Source: Pseudomonadota bacterium
GTDB taxonomy: Bacteria > Pseudomonadota > Alphaproteobacteria > Rhizobiales > JAKPQE01
Direction: 5' to 3'
NCBI GenBank assembly: GCA_029572955.1
Contig: JAKPQE010000179.1
Location: 19,650-83,649, forward strand
Length of the DNA stretch: 64,000 nt
The translations under genes and the position numbers were made by a program. This document shows positions 27,943 through 37,066 of this stretch, one piece after another; the stretch's first letter is position 1; the number at the start of each line of letters is the position of its first letter. The notes under the pieces are model-generated. The model made no database searches. It saw nothing but the letters and a program-made list of their open reading frames with translations, and was not told the origin of the DNA.

Positions 27943-28632
27943 ATGCGTCTGGCAATTCTCGAGGCTTTGAACGCCGAGCGCCTCGCCCGCCGCGCCGCCG
28001 CCCTCGCCACGCAGCTGAAGGGCGGCGAGGTCCGCCTCGTCAAGGCGTCCGACGTCGCCGCCGATCCGCTCGGCGAGGAAATCGCGGCGCGGTTCCGCAG
28101 CGGCCAGAGCGGCATCGTCGAGACGCCGGCCGGCGACGTCTTCCTCACCATCTCGGTGCCGCCGCCGCGTCTCGTCGTCATCGGCGCCGTCCACATCACC
28201 CAGGCGCTCGCGCCGATGGCGGCGATCGCCGGCTTCGACGTGACCATCATTGACCCGCGCACCGCCTTTGCGACGCCCGAGCGCTTTCCGGACGCGACGC
28301 TCGTTGCCGACTGGCCCGAGGACGTGTTGAAGAAGCGTCCGTTCGACGCCTATACGGCGCTCGCCGCCGTCACCCACGACCCGAAGATCGACGACATTCC
28401 GATCATCGCGGCGCTGCAGGCCGGCAGCTTCTATGTCGGCGCCCTCGGCAGCCGCAAGACCCACGCCAAGCGCGTCGACCGGCTGACGGCAGCCGGCGTC
28501 TCGGCCGAGGACATCGCCCGCATCAAGGCGCCGATCGGCCTCGATATCGGCGGCCGCTCGCCGGCCGAGCTCGCCGTCTCGGTGCTCGCCCAGGTCGTCG
28601 CCGCCTTGCGCAAGGGGGAGGTCGCCCGGTGA
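27943..28632 (+). CDS. XdhC Rossmann-domain protein
   Basis: 229 residues. A short N-terminal region with FRSGQSGIVETPAGDVFL is followed by an XdhC-type Rossmann fold: PPPRLVVIGAVHITQALAPM, VTIIDPRTAFATPERFP, AVTHDPKIDD and FYVGALGSRKTHAKRVDRL, with IGLDIGGRSPAELAVSVLAQ at the end. It acts with the small XdhC half as a molybdenum-cofactor chaperone. Its stop overlaps the next GTG. Confidence 0.87.
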   Translation: MRLAILEALNAERLARRAAALATQLKGGEVRLVKASDVAADPLGEEIAARFRSGQSGIVETPAGDVFLTISVPPPRLVVIGAVHITQALAPMAAIAGFDVTIIDPRTAFATPERFPDATLVADWPEDVLKKRPFDAYTALAAVTHDPKIDDIPIIAALQAGSFYVGALGSRKTHAKRVDRLTAAGVSAEDIARIKAPIGLDIGGRSPAELAVSVLAQVVAALRKGEVAR

Positions 28633-30239
28633 GGTTCGGCCCGCTCGATGTCGCCGAGGCCGAGGGCTCATTCGCGGCCCACTCCGTCAGCCTCGGCAAG
28701 GGCGTGCTGAAGAAGGGCACGCGGATCGGCCCCGAAGAGATCGAAAGGCTGAAGGCGGCCGGCATCGCGACGATCGTCGCCGCGACGCTGGAACCCGGCG
28801 ACGTGCCCGAGGACGACGCGGCGACCCGCATCGCGACGACGGTTGCCGGCGCCGCGGTCGAGGTCGCCCCGGCCTTCACCGGCCGTGCCAATCTGATGGC
28901 GCGCGCCGCCGGCATCGTGCGCGTCGACAAGTCCGGCATCGACCGGCTCAACCGGGTCGATCCGGCGATCACCTTTGCAACGCTCGCCGATTTCGCCCCG
29001 GTCGCCGCCGGCCAGATGGTCGGCACGGTCAAGATCCTGCCCTATGCCGTGGCGAGCCACGCCCTCGATGCCGCGCTCGAGGGCACCGAACCGCTGCTTT
29101 CCGTCGTGCCGTTCCGCAAGCTCGACGTCGGCCTCGTCCAGACCCGCGTCGCCGGCACGCGCGAGCAGGTGCTCGACAAGACCATCCGCGTCCTCGACGA
29201 GCGCCTTGCGCCGTCCGGCAACCGGGTCGGCCGCGAGATCCGCACCGACCATAACGCCGGCGCCGTGGCCGAGGCGATCGACGTCCTCGTCGGCGAAAAC
29301 CACGAACTCGTCGTCGTCTTCGGCGCTTCGGCCAACGCCGACCGCACCGACGTGGTGCCGACCGCGATCGAGCTCGCCGGCGGGCGCGTCGAGCAGTTCG
29401 GCATGCCGGTCGATCCCGGCAACCTCCTCGTTCTGGGCGGCGTCGGGCCGGTGACGGTCGTCGGCGCGCCGGGTTGCGCGCGGAGCCCGAAGGAGAACGG
29501 CTTCGACTGGGTGCTCGACCGCATCCTCGCCGATATCGCGGTTACCGCCGAGGACATCACCGGCATGGGCGTCGGCGGCCTCCTGATGGAGATCGCGACG
29601 CGGCCGCAGCCGCGCGAGGAAAGCGCGCCCGGTACGACGGCGCGCAAGGTCGCCGCCGTGGTGCTCGCCGGCGGCTCGTCGCGCCGCATGGGCGGGCCGA
29701 ACAAGCTCGTCGCCGAACTCGACGGCAAGCCGATCCTCGCCCATGTGGTCGCCGCCGCCCTTGCGAGCCGGGCCGGGCCGGTCATCGTCGTCACCGGCAA
29801 CCGCGACCACGAGGCGCGCACCGCGCTTGCCGGCCTCGACGTCGAATTCGTCTACAACGCCGAGCACGCCGAGGGTCTGTCGACCTCGCTCAGAGCCGGC
29901 ATCGCCGCCGTCCCGGAGGATGCCGACGCCGCGATCGTGCTGCTCGGCGACATGCCGCGCGTCTCGGCCGCGACCATCGACCGCCTGATCGAAGCCTTCG
30001 ATCCGGAGGCCGGGCGCACCATCGTCGTGCCGACCTACCGGGGCAAGCGCGGCAATCCGGTGCTCTGGGCGCGCCGCTATTTCCCCGACCTTGCGGCGAT
30101 CCGCGGCGATACCGGCGCGCGTCACCTGATCGGCGAGAACCGCGACGGCGTCGTCGAGGTCGAGTTCGACGAGAGCGTCGCCCTCGATGTCGATACGCCG
30201 GAGGCCCTCGCGAGCCTCGGCGGGCGCTTCGCCGACTGA
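28629..30239 (+). CDS. MoeA/MoaB-like molybdopterin-binding plus MocA-type nucleotidyltransferase fusion
   Basis: 536 residues from a GTG overlapping the previous stop. The N-terminal half (to about residue 330) has a MoCF-biosynthesis-like fold with VVFGASANADRTDVVPTAIE and GMPVDPGNLLVLG. The C-terminal part is a MobA/MocA nucleotidyltransferase: VVLAGGSSRRMGGPNKLVAE, LLGDMPRVSAATIDRL and DIDTPEAL-like DVDTPEALASL. MocA makes the cytosine dinucleotide form of the cofactor used by the xanthine-oxidase family. The fusion is a recognised type. It ends the maturation operon; no dehydrogenase subunit gene follows. Confidence 0.87.
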   Translation: MRFGPLDVAEAEGSFAAHSVSLGKGVLKKGTRIGPEEIERLKAAGIATIVAATLEPGDVPEDDAATRIATTVAGAAVEVAPAFTGRANLMARAAGIVRVDKSGIDRLNRVDPAITFATLADFAPVAAGQMVGTVKILPYAVASHALDAALEGTEPLLSVVPFRKLDVGLVQTRVAGTREQVLDKTIRVLDERLAPSGNRVGREIRTDHNAGAVAEAIDVLVGENHELVVVFGASANADRTDVVPTAIELAGGRVEQFGMPVDPGNLLVLGGVGPVTVVGAPGCARSPKENGFDWVLDRILADIAVTAEDITGMGVGGLLMEIATRPQPREESAPGTTARKVAAVVLAGGSSRRMGGPNKLVAELDGKPILAHVVAAALASRAGPVIVVTGNRDHEARTALAGLDVEFVYNAEHAEGLSTSLRAGIAAVPEDADAAIVLLGDMPRVSAATIDRLIEAFDPEAGRTIVVPTYRGKRGNPVLWARRYFPDLAAIRGDTGARHLIGENRDGVVEVEFDESVALDVDTPEALASLGGRFAD

Positions 30240-30244
30240 TCGGC

Positions 30245-31954
30245 TCAGCGGTGCGGCGCGTCCGCGCCGGCCATGGCTATGGCAGCCTCGACCGAAGCTG
30301 CGAAGATGACGGTCGGCGGCTTCAATTCGAGCCGTTTGACCGAATGGCGCACGTCGGGGCGGACATTGGCGATGATGATGCGCGACCCGCCCTGGCGCGC
30401 CTTGCCGACGAAGCTCTTCAGGGCGCTCGCGGCCGTGGAATCGACGAAGGGCACGGCCGAGAAGTCGAGGATATAGGCCCGCGGCGGCGTGCCGATCTGC
30501 TCGAGAATGCCCGAGACGCGCTGGCTCGCCCCGAAGAAGAACGGTCCGTTGATCCGGTAGATGACGTAGTCGTGGCCGCGCGCTTCGGCGTCGATGATGG
30601 CGTGATCGCGCGGCGCCGTGTCGGCGACGTCACCCTCGATGATCCGCGCCTGGGTCTGGACTTCGACGGCATCGGCCATGCGATGCATGAACTGGAAGGC
30701 GGCCAGCACGACGCCGACCTCGATGGCAACGGTCAGGTCGAACAGAAGCGTCAGCAGGAAGGTGGTGATCATCACCACACGGTCGCCCTGCGAGGTGCCG
30801 GCGAGGATGCGGCGGATATGGTCGATCTCGCCGATGTTCCAGGCGACGATCAGGAGGATCGCGCCGAGGGTGGCGAGCGGCACGTAGGCCAGCAGCGGCG
30901 CCGCGACCAGCATGAAAAGCAGCAGGAACACGGCGTGCAGCATGCCGGCGACGGGCGTGCGCGCCCCGGCCCGGATGTTGGTCGCCGTGCGGGCGATCGC
31001 GCCGGTCGCCGAAATGCCGCCGAAAAGGCCGGCGGCGACGTTGGCGATGCCTTGCGCGAGGAGTTCCGAATTGGAGCGGTGGCGCCGCCCGGTCATGCCG
31101 TCGGCAACCACGGCCGAGAGCAGGGATTCGATACCGGCGAGAAGCGCAATGGTGAGAGCCGAGGGCAGCAGCGCTTCGATGCGGGCAAGGTCGAAAGCCG
31201 GCAGCGTCGGCGTCGGCAACATCCGCGGCACGCCGCCGAAGCGCGAGCCGATCGTCGCAACGTCGAGATGGAGGCCGGCGGCGAGGACGGCCGTTGCCAC
31301 GATGGCGATGAGGAAACCCGGCCATTTCGGCCGATACCGCCGCAACAGGAGGATGATCCCGAGGGCCGCTGCGGCCAGGCCCACTGCCTCGAAATTGGTC
31401 GTGCCGAGATTTGCGCCGATCTGCTCCATCTTCGGCAGGAAATCGGCTGGAAGCGCGACGTCGAGCCCGAGCACCTCCTTGATTTGCGAGGCGAAGATCG
31501 ACACGGCGATGCCGGCGGTGAAGCCCGTGACCACCGGGTAGGGGATGTACTTGATGTAGGTTCCGAGCCGCAGAAGGCCGATGGCGACGAGGATGAGGCC
31601 GGCCATCACGGTTGCCAGGACCAGGCCGTCGAGGCCGTGTTTCTCGATGACATCGAAGACGACGACGATGAAGGCGGCCGTCGGCCCGCCGATCTGGAAG
31701 CGGCTGCCGCCGAGCGCCGAGATCAGGAAGCCGGCCACGATCGCCGTGAACAGACCGCGTTCCGGGGTCGTGCCCGATGCGACGGCGATGGCCATCGCGA
31801 GCGGCAGGGCGACGATCGCGACCGTCAGGCCGGCGATGGCGTCGTGGCGCAAGTCCGCGAGGTGATAGCCTTCGCGCATCGCCGACACGAATTTCGGGGT
31901 GAATATCTCGGCAAAGCCGGAAGCCCTCCCGCGGGAAGTGCCGCGCGTGGTCAT
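30245..31954 (-). CDS. SulP-family anion transporter with STAS domain
   Basis: 569 residues from the ATG at 31954. SulP signatures include DAIAGLTVAIVALPLAMA, GGSRFQIGGPTAAFIVVV and YIPYPVVTGFTAGIAV, and there are about 10-12 hydrophobic segments. The C-terminal STAS domain has AYILDFSAVPFVDSTAASAL. The family transports sulfate, bicarbonate or dicarboxylates; the substrate cannot be told from sequence. The N-terminus could extend to an ATG at 31993. Its stop lies 5 bases from the convergent MoeA/MocA gene. Confidence 0.9.
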   Translation of the reverse strand: MTTRGTSRGRASGFAEIFTPKFVSAMREGYHLADLRHDAIAGLTVAIVALPLAMAIAVASGTTPERGLFTAIVAGFLISALGGSRFQIGGPTAAFIVVVFDVIEKHGLDGLVLATVMAGLILVAIGLLRLGTYIKYIPYPVVTGFTAGIAVSIFASQIKEVLGLDVALPADFLPKMEQIGANLGTTNFEAVGLAAAALGIILLLRRYRPKWPGFLIAIVATAVLAAGLHLDVATIGSRFGGVPRMLPTPTLPAFDLARIEALLPSALTIALLAGIESLLSAVVADGMTGRRHRSNSELLAQGIANVAAGLFGGISATGAIARTATNIRAGARTPVAGMLHAVFLLLFMLVAAPLLAYVPLATLGAILLIVAWNIGEIDHIRRILAGTSQGDRVVMITTFLLTLLFDLTVAIEVGVVLAAFQFMHRMADAVEVQTQARIIEGDVADTAPRDHAIIDAEARGHDYVIYRINGPFFFGASQRVSGILEQIGTPPRAYILDFSAVPFVDSTAASALKSFVGKARQGGSRIIIANVRPDVRHSVKRLELKPPTVIFAASVEAAIAMAGADAPHR

Positions 31955-32199
31955 GGCTGAATGAAACCTGGGTTCTGGGATCTCTGGGCTCATTGTATAG
32001 GCCTGCGATCGCGGCGAGGGCAGCATCAAAGCTGCCGCCCCGAACACGTTTTCTTACCGACTGTAACGATCACCGCGGCAAGGGCGCGCGATTGCAGTCG
32101 ATGACGGTCCCGGGTGACGCTGCCCTGCACTTGGGTCTTGCGGCGTGTGCGTTCCGCGCCATGATGTCGGCGAGTGATGCCGCAACGGAGGGCCGATCG

Positions 32200-33177
32200 A
32201 TGAACCGCGCGATGCTTGTCTACGAGACCGGGGGCCCCGAGGTGCTGCGCTGGGAAGAGGTGGAGATCGGCGAGCCTGGGCCGGGCGAGGCGAAGGTTCG
32301 CCACACCGCCGTCGGCCTCAATTTCATCGACGTCTATTTCCGCACCGGCCTCTATCCGGCGCCGAACGGCCTGCCGTTCACGCCCGGCCACGAGGGTGCC
32401 GGCACGGTCGTCGCGGTCGGCGCCGGCGTCGATCACGTCAAGCCCGGTGATCGCGTCGCCTATGTCGGGCCGCTCGGCTCCTATTCCGAGGAGCGGCTCG
32501 TCCCGGCCGATCGCCTCGTCAAGATCCCGGCCGGCATCGACGACAAGACGGCGGCGGCGATGATGCTGAAGGGCATGACCGCCCGCTACCTCTTGAGGCG
32601 CACCTTCCGCGTCGAGGCCGGCCATACCATCCTCTTCCATGCGGCGGCCGGCGGCGTCGGCCTCATCGCCTGCCAGTGGGCGAACGCCCTCGGCGCCACC
32701 GTCATCGGCACCGTCGGCTCGGAGGAGAAGGCGGCGCTCGCCCGCGCCCATGGCGCCCACCACACGATCAACTACCGCACCGAGAATTTCGTCGAGCGGG
32801 TGCGCGAGATCACCGGCGGCAAGGGCGTCGACGCGGTCTACGACTCGGTCGGCAAGGACACGTTCCCGGGCTCGCTCGAATGCCTGAAGCCGCTCGGCAT
32901 GTGGGCGCTGTTCGGCCAGTCGTCCGGCCCGATCCCGCCCTTCGACATGGGCCTGCTCGCCCAGAAGGGTTCGCTTTTCGCCACCCGGCCGACGCTCTTC
33001 ACCTATGTCGCCAGGCGCGCCGACCTCGAGGAGACCGCCAGTGATCTCTTCGATGTCGTCGCGAGCGGTGCCGTCAGGATCGAGATCAACCAGGAATACG
33101 CGCTCGCCGACGCGGCCAGGGCCCATGCCGACCTCGAAGGCCGGCGCACCACCGGCGCCAGCGTCTTCATCGTCTGA
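32200..33177 (+). CDS. NADPH:quinone oxidoreductase (zeta-crystallin type)
   Basis: 325 residues of the medium-chain dehydrogenase/reductase superfamily, without zinc ligands. Motifs: GLNFIDVYFRTGLYPAPNGL, PFTPGHEGAGTVVAVG, ILFHAAAGGVGLIACQWA (NADPH-binding AAxGGVG) and YDSVGKDTFPGSLECL. This is the QorA type, reducing quinones in the cytoplasm. The ATG has GGAGGGCC upstream; the open frame further left lacks family sequence. It is followed by the repeat-hairpin array. Confidence 0.92.
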   Translation: MNRAMLVYETGGPEVLRWEEVEIGEPGPGEAKVRHTAVGLNFIDVYFRTGLYPAPNGLPFTPGHEGAGTVVAVGAGVDHVKPGDRVAYVGPLGSYSEERLVPADRLVKIPAGIDDKTAAAMMLKGMTARYLLRRTFRVEAGHTILFHAAAGGVGLIACQWANALGATVIGTVGSEEKAALARAHGAHHTINYRTENFVERVREITGGKGVDAVYDSVGKDTFPGSLECLKPLGMWALFGQSSGPIPPFDMGLLAQKGSLFATRPTLFTYVARRADLEETASDLFDVVASGAVRIEINQEYALADAARAHADLEGRRTTGASVFIV

Positions 33178-33199
33178 CACGTCGCGGCACGCCTGCGCC

Positions 33200-33278
33200 A
33201 ATGATCTGTGCCCGTCGCGCCAATGGCGCGACAATGAGCTGTGCCCGCGGCGGCGGAATGCCGCCGGAATGATCTGTG
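33200..33278. repeat. Three 11-bp direct repeats alternating with two hairpins
   Basis: AATGATCTGTG occurs at 33200-33210, AATGAGCTGTG at 33233-33243 and AATGATCTGTG at 33268-33278. Copies 1 and 2 are followed by CCCG. Between copies 1 and 2 is a perfect hairpin, GTCGCGCC/GGCGCGAC (33214-33232); between 2 and 3 is another, CGGCGGC/GCCGCCG (33248-33266). The starts are 33 and 35 bp apart. It lies in the 192-bp gap between the quinone reductase and the ABC operon. Confidence 0.8.
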
Positions 33279-33369
33279 AATGACCAAAATGTAACGTTGT
33301 TCGGGCCGGCGGGGCTGGCTATCGTCGGTCCGGCGCTGTCGCGGCAAGCCCCGCGCCGATGAAGGATTC

Positions 33370-34983
33370 ATGGCTCGCGGGAAGGCCCGACCGGTGAACG
33401 CAGAAGCGAGGCACACCGACACCGGCAGCGAGGCGGCGAAACCCGCCAACTCGCAGCCGACGCTTCTCGAGGCGCGTGGCCTGACCAAGGCTTTCGGTGA
33501 TTTCCTCGCCTGCGACCACATCGATTTTTCGATCCGCCGCGGCGAAATCCACGCGCTCCTCGGCGAGAACGGTGCCGGCAAGTCGACCTTCGTCAAGATG
33601 CTCTACGGCGCCCTGCAGCCGACCTCCGGCGAGATCCGCTGGAAGGGCGAACCGGTCTCGATCGACAATCCGGCGACCGCCCGCCGCCTCGGCATCGGCA
33701 TGGTGTTCCAGCATTTCTCGCTGTTCGACGTGCTGACCGTCGCCGAGAACATCGCGCTTGCCCTGGCCGGCAAGGTCGGCCCCGGAGCGCTCGCCGAGCG
33801 CATCCGCACCGTCTCGCGCGACTATGGACTGCCGCTCGATCCGATGAGCATCGTCGCCGATCTCTCGGTCGGCGAGCGCCAGCGCGTCGAGATCGTGCGC
33901 TGCCTGCTGCAGGAGCCGGACCTCATCATCATGGACGAGCCGACCTCGGTGCTGACCCCGCACGAGGCCGAGGACCTGTTTCGCACGCTCGCCCGGCTGA
34001 CCGGGGAGGGTGTCGCCATCCTCTACATCAGCCATCGCCTCGAGGAGGTGAAGCGCCTCTGCCACGCCGCGACGATCCTGCGCCACGGCAAGGTGGTGGG
34101 CAGCTGCGACCCGGCGGGCGAGACGCCGGCGAGCCTTGCGCGCATGATGGTCGGCGCCGACGTGCGCGAGGTGCGCCATCGCGAGCAGGCGCGTCTCGAC
34201 ATGCCGGTGCGGCTCGAGCTGAAGCATCTCTCGCTGCCGCCGGCCGGCCCGTTCTCGGTGCCGCTCGTCGAGATCGATCTCGCGGTGCGCGGCGGCGAGG
34301 TGGTGGCGATCGCCGGCGTCGCCGGCAACGGCCAGGGCGAGCTGTTCGACGCGCTTTCCGGCGAGCGGCCGCTGCACGACCGCGGCGCCCTCGTCATCGA
34401 CGGCCACGAGGCCGGCCGCATGTCGGTCGGCGCGCGCCGGCGCCTCGGCGCCGCCTTCGTGCCCGAGGAGCGGCTCGGCCATGCCGCCGTGCCGGGCCTG
34501 AAGCTTTCGGAAAACGTGGTGCTGACCCGTCACGGCGAGCACCATGTGGTGCGCGGCGGCTTCCTCAAGGGCGGCGCGCGGGCAATCGCCGATCGCGTGG
34601 TCGAATCTTTCGACGTGCGCAAGTCGCACCGCGACCCGGAAGCGCGCTCGCTCTCCGGCGGCAATCTGCAGAAATTCGTCGTCGGCCGCGAGATCGACCG
34701 CCAGCCCGGCGTGCTCGTCGTCAGCCAGCCGACTTGGGGCGTCGATGCCGGCGCCTCTGCCGATATCCGCCAGGCGCTCGTCGATCTCGCCCGCGCCGGC
34801 TCGGCCGTGCTGGTCATCTCGCAGGACCTCGACGAGATCTTCGAGGTCGCCGACCGCATCGCCGTCGTCTCGCGCGGGCGCCTGTCGGCACCGGTGCCGG
34901 CCGCGACCACCAGCCGCGACGATATCGGCCTGCTGATGGGTGGCATCGGCCATGGCGGGGAGGGCGCGTCCGATGCGGCTTGA
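33370..34983 (+). CDS. BMP-type ABC importer, double ATPase subunit
   Basis: 537 residues with two ABC domains. Domain 1: Walker A GENGAGKST, signature LSVGERQRVEIV, Walker B LIIMDEPTSVLTPHE. Domain 2: degenerate Walker A VAGNGQGELFDAL, signature LSGGNLQKFVVG, and VLVVSQPTWGVDAG where most members have a DEP-like Walker B. This is the RbsA/YufO layout of nucleoside (basic membrane protein) importers. First gene of a four-gene unit; its end overlaps the permease start by 11 bases. Confidence 0.92.
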   Translation: MARGKARPVNAEARHTDTGSEAAKPANSQPTLLEARGLTKAFGDFLACDHIDFSIRRGEIHALLGENGAGKSTFVKMLYGALQPTSGEIRWKGEPVSIDNPATARRLGIGMVFQHFSLFDVLTVAENIALALAGKVGPGALAERIRTVSRDYGLPLDPMSIVADLSVGERQRVEIVRCLLQEPDLIIMDEPTSVLTPHEAEDLFRTLARLTGEGVAILYISHRLEEVKRLCHAATILRHGKVVGSCDPAGETPASLARMMVGADVREVRHREQARLDMPVRLELKHLSLPPAGPFSVPLVEIDLAVRGGEVVAIAGVAGNGQGELFDALSGERPLHDRGALVIDGHEAGRMSVGARRRLGAAFVPEERLGHAAVPGLKLSENVVLTRHGEHHVVRGGFLKGGARAIADRVVESFDVRKSHRDPEARSLSGGNLQKFVVGREIDRQPGVLVVSQPTWGVDAGASADIRQALVDLARAGSAVLVISQDLDEIFEVADRIAVVSRGRLSAPVPAATTSRDDIGLLMGGIGHGGEGASDAA

Positions 34984-36067
34984 ACTCGTCCGTCGCCCCG
35001 AGCAGTCGCGCCGCATGGCGATGCTCTCGCCGCTGCTCGCCATCGCCCTGACGCTCGTCTCCGGCGCGATCCTCTTCGCCGCGCTCGGGCATGATCCGGT
35101 CCGCGCCCTCGGCGTCTATTTCATCGAGCCGCTGACCACCTCCTGGTCGGTGCAGGAACTGCTGGTCAAGGCGACGCCGCTCGTCATGATCGCCGTCGGC
35201 CTTGCCATCTGCTACCTCTCCAACAACTGGAACATCGGCGCCGAGGGCCAGTTCACCTTCGGCGCGATCGCCGGTTCGGGCGTCGCGCTCAGCCTCAACT
35301 CCTGGGATTCCGGGCTGCTGCTGCCGCTGATGCTCGTTGCCGGCATCCTCGGCGGCATGGCCTGGGCAGCGATCCCGGCCTTCCTCAAGACCCGCTTCAA
35401 CACCAACGAGATCCTGACGAGCCTGATGCTCGTCTATGTCGCCCAGCTCCTGCTCGACTGGCTGGTGCGCGGCCCCTGGCGCGATCCCGGCGGCTACAAT
35501 TTCCCCGAGTCCGAGGTGTTTTCCGACGCCGCGACGATGCCGCTGCTGATCGCCGGCAGCCGCCTCCACATCGGCGCGGTCTTCGCCGTGCTCGCCGTCG
35601 TCGTTGCCGCGATCATGCTCGGCGCGACGCTGAAGGGCTTCGAGATCCGCGTCCTCGGTCAGGCGCCGAAGGCCGGCTCCTTCGCCGGTTTCTCGCGCAC
35701 CCGGCTCACCGTCTTCGCCTTCCTCCTCTCCGGCGGCCTTGCCGGCCTTGCCGGCATATCCGAGGTCTCGGGCACGATCGGCCAGCTCCGCCCGACGATC
35801 TCGCCGGGCTATGGCTTTGCCGCGATCATCGTCGCCTTCCTCGGCCGCCTCAATCCGATCGGCATCCTCGTCGCCGGCCTTCTGCTGGCGCTCTCCTACC
35901 TCGGCGGCGAGGCGGCGCAGGTCTCGCTCGGCATTTCCGACAAGATCACCAAGGTGTTCCAGGGCATGCTGCTGATCTACGTGCTCGCCTGCGACACCTT
36001 CATTCTCTACCGGCCGCGCCTCGTGCGCGCCAACCCGACCGGGGAGGCGGCGCATGGGCGTGCTTGA
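34973..36067 (+). CDS. BMP-type ABC importer permease 1
   Basis: 364 residues with about 8-9 transmembrane segments. It carries LSNNWNIGAEGQFTFGAIAG, the conserved permease loop of the BPD_transp_2 (YufP/RbsC-like) family, plus RFNTNEILTSLMLVYVAQLL and a late GYGFAAIIVAFLGRLNPIGI. It forms the inner-membrane channel with permease 2. Start ATG overlaps the ATPase gene; the stop overlaps the next start. Confidence 0.92.
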   Translation: MRLELVRRPEQSRRMAMLSPLLAIALTLVSGAILFAALGHDPVRALGVYFIEPLTTSWSVQELLVKATPLVMIAVGLAICYLSNNWNIGAEGQFTFGAIAGSGVALSLNSWDSGLLLPLMLVAGILGGMAWAAIPAFLKTRFNTNEILTSLMLVYVAQLLLDWLVRGPWRDPGGYNFPESEVFSDAATMPLLIAGSRLHIGAVFAVLAVVVAAIMLGATLKGFEIRVLGQAPKAGSFAGFSRTRLTVFAFLLSGGLAGLAGISEVSGTIGQLRPTISPGYGFAAIIVAFLGRLNPIGILVAGLLLALSYLGGEAAQVSLGISDKITKVFQGMLLIYVLACDTFILYRPRLVRANPTGEAAHGRA

Positions 36068-36974
36068 GGCGATCCTCCTCACGGTCATCACCGCCGCGAC
36101 GCCGCTCGTCCTCGCCGCCATCGGCGAACTCGTCGTCGAGCGCTCCGGCGTCCTCAATCTCGGCGTCGAGGGCATGATGATCGTCGGTGCCGTCACCGGC
36201 TTTGCCGCGGCCAATGCCACCGGCTCGCCGCTCGTCGGCGTCGCCGCCGCCGCGCTCGGCGGCATGGTGCTCTCGGCGCTCTTTGCCTTCCTGATCCTCT
36301 TCCTCGTCGCCAACCAGTACGCGACCGGCCTTGCCCTGACGCTGCTCGGCCTCGGCCTGTCCGGCATGATCGGCGAGGCCTATGTCGGAACGCCCGGCGT
36401 GCGCCTCGGACGCATCGACATCCCGGTCCTCTCCGACATCCCGTTCCTCGGCCCGGTGCTCTTTTCCCAGGACATCCTCGTCTATCTCTCCTTCGCGCTC
36501 GTCGCCGGGGTCTCCTGGTTCCTGTTTAGGAGCCGCGCCGGCCTCGTGCTGCGCGCCGTCGGCGACAACCACGCCTCGGCCCATGCGCTCGGCTTCTCGG
36601 TGCGCCGGGTGCGCTTTGCCGCCGTCCTCTTCGGCGGCGCCTGCGCCGGCCTCGGCGGCGGCTATCTCTCGCTCGTCTATACGCCGCAGTGGATCGAGGG
36701 CATGACCGCGGGCCGCGGCTGGATCGCGCTCGCCCTCGTCGTCTTCGCTTCCTGGCTGCCCGGCCGGCTGGCCGTCGGCGCCTATCTCTTCGGCGCCGTG
36801 ATGATCCTGCAGTTCCACGCCCAGGCCGCCGGCATCGGCATCCCCTCGCAGTTCCTGACGATGCTGCCGTATCTGGCGACCGTCGTCGTCCTCGTCGCCA
36901 TTTCCCGCGATCGCACCCGCATCAGGCTGAACACGCCGGCAACCCTCGGCCAGCCCTTCGTGCCCGATCGCTGA
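36054..36974 (+). CDS. BMP-type ABC importer permease 2
   Basis: 306 residues with about 8 transmembrane segments and the second-permease signatures VERSGVLNLGVEGMMIVGAV, NQYATGLALTLLGLGLSGM and AVGDNHASAHALGFSVRRVR. It pairs with permease 1 (14-base overlap). A GC-rich hairpin separates it from the binding-protein gene. Confidence 0.92.
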   Translation: MGVLEAILLTVITAATPLVLAAIGELVVERSGVLNLGVEGMMIVGAVTGFAAANATGSPLVGVAAAALGGMVLSALFAFLILFLVANQYATGLALTLLGLGLSGMIGEAYVGTPGVRLGRIDIPVLSDIPFLGPVLFSQDILVYLSFALVAGVSWFLFRSRAGLVLRAVGDNHASAHALGFSVRRVRFAAVLFGGACAGLGGGYLSLVYTPQWIEGMTAGRGWIALALVVFASWLPGRLAVGAYLFGAVMILQFHAQAAGIGIPSQFLTMLPYLATVVVLVAISRDRTRIRLNTPATLGQPFVPDR

Positions 36975-36984
36975 ACGTTTTTCC

Positions 36985-37017
36985 TCCGGCGCGGGGCAGG
37001 GGTCCGCCGGCGCCGGA
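36985..37017 (+). other. Intra-operon hairpin between permease and binding-protein genes
   Basis: TCCGGCGC pairs perfectly with GCGCCGGA around a 17-base loop. With no T-run behind it, it could protect the upstream mRNA 3' end or set the higher level usually needed for the binding protein. Confidence 0.45.
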
Positions 37018-37066
37018 ACCGAAGGTCAGAACACCGGAACCCGCAAGAAATGAGGGAGTCTCAGGC

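Noticed and set aside
33200..33278. A CRISPR-like repeat-spacer array
   Set aside because: Repeats are only 11 bp, the spacers are hairpins and there are no cas genes; no CRISPR was seen elsewhere in the window.
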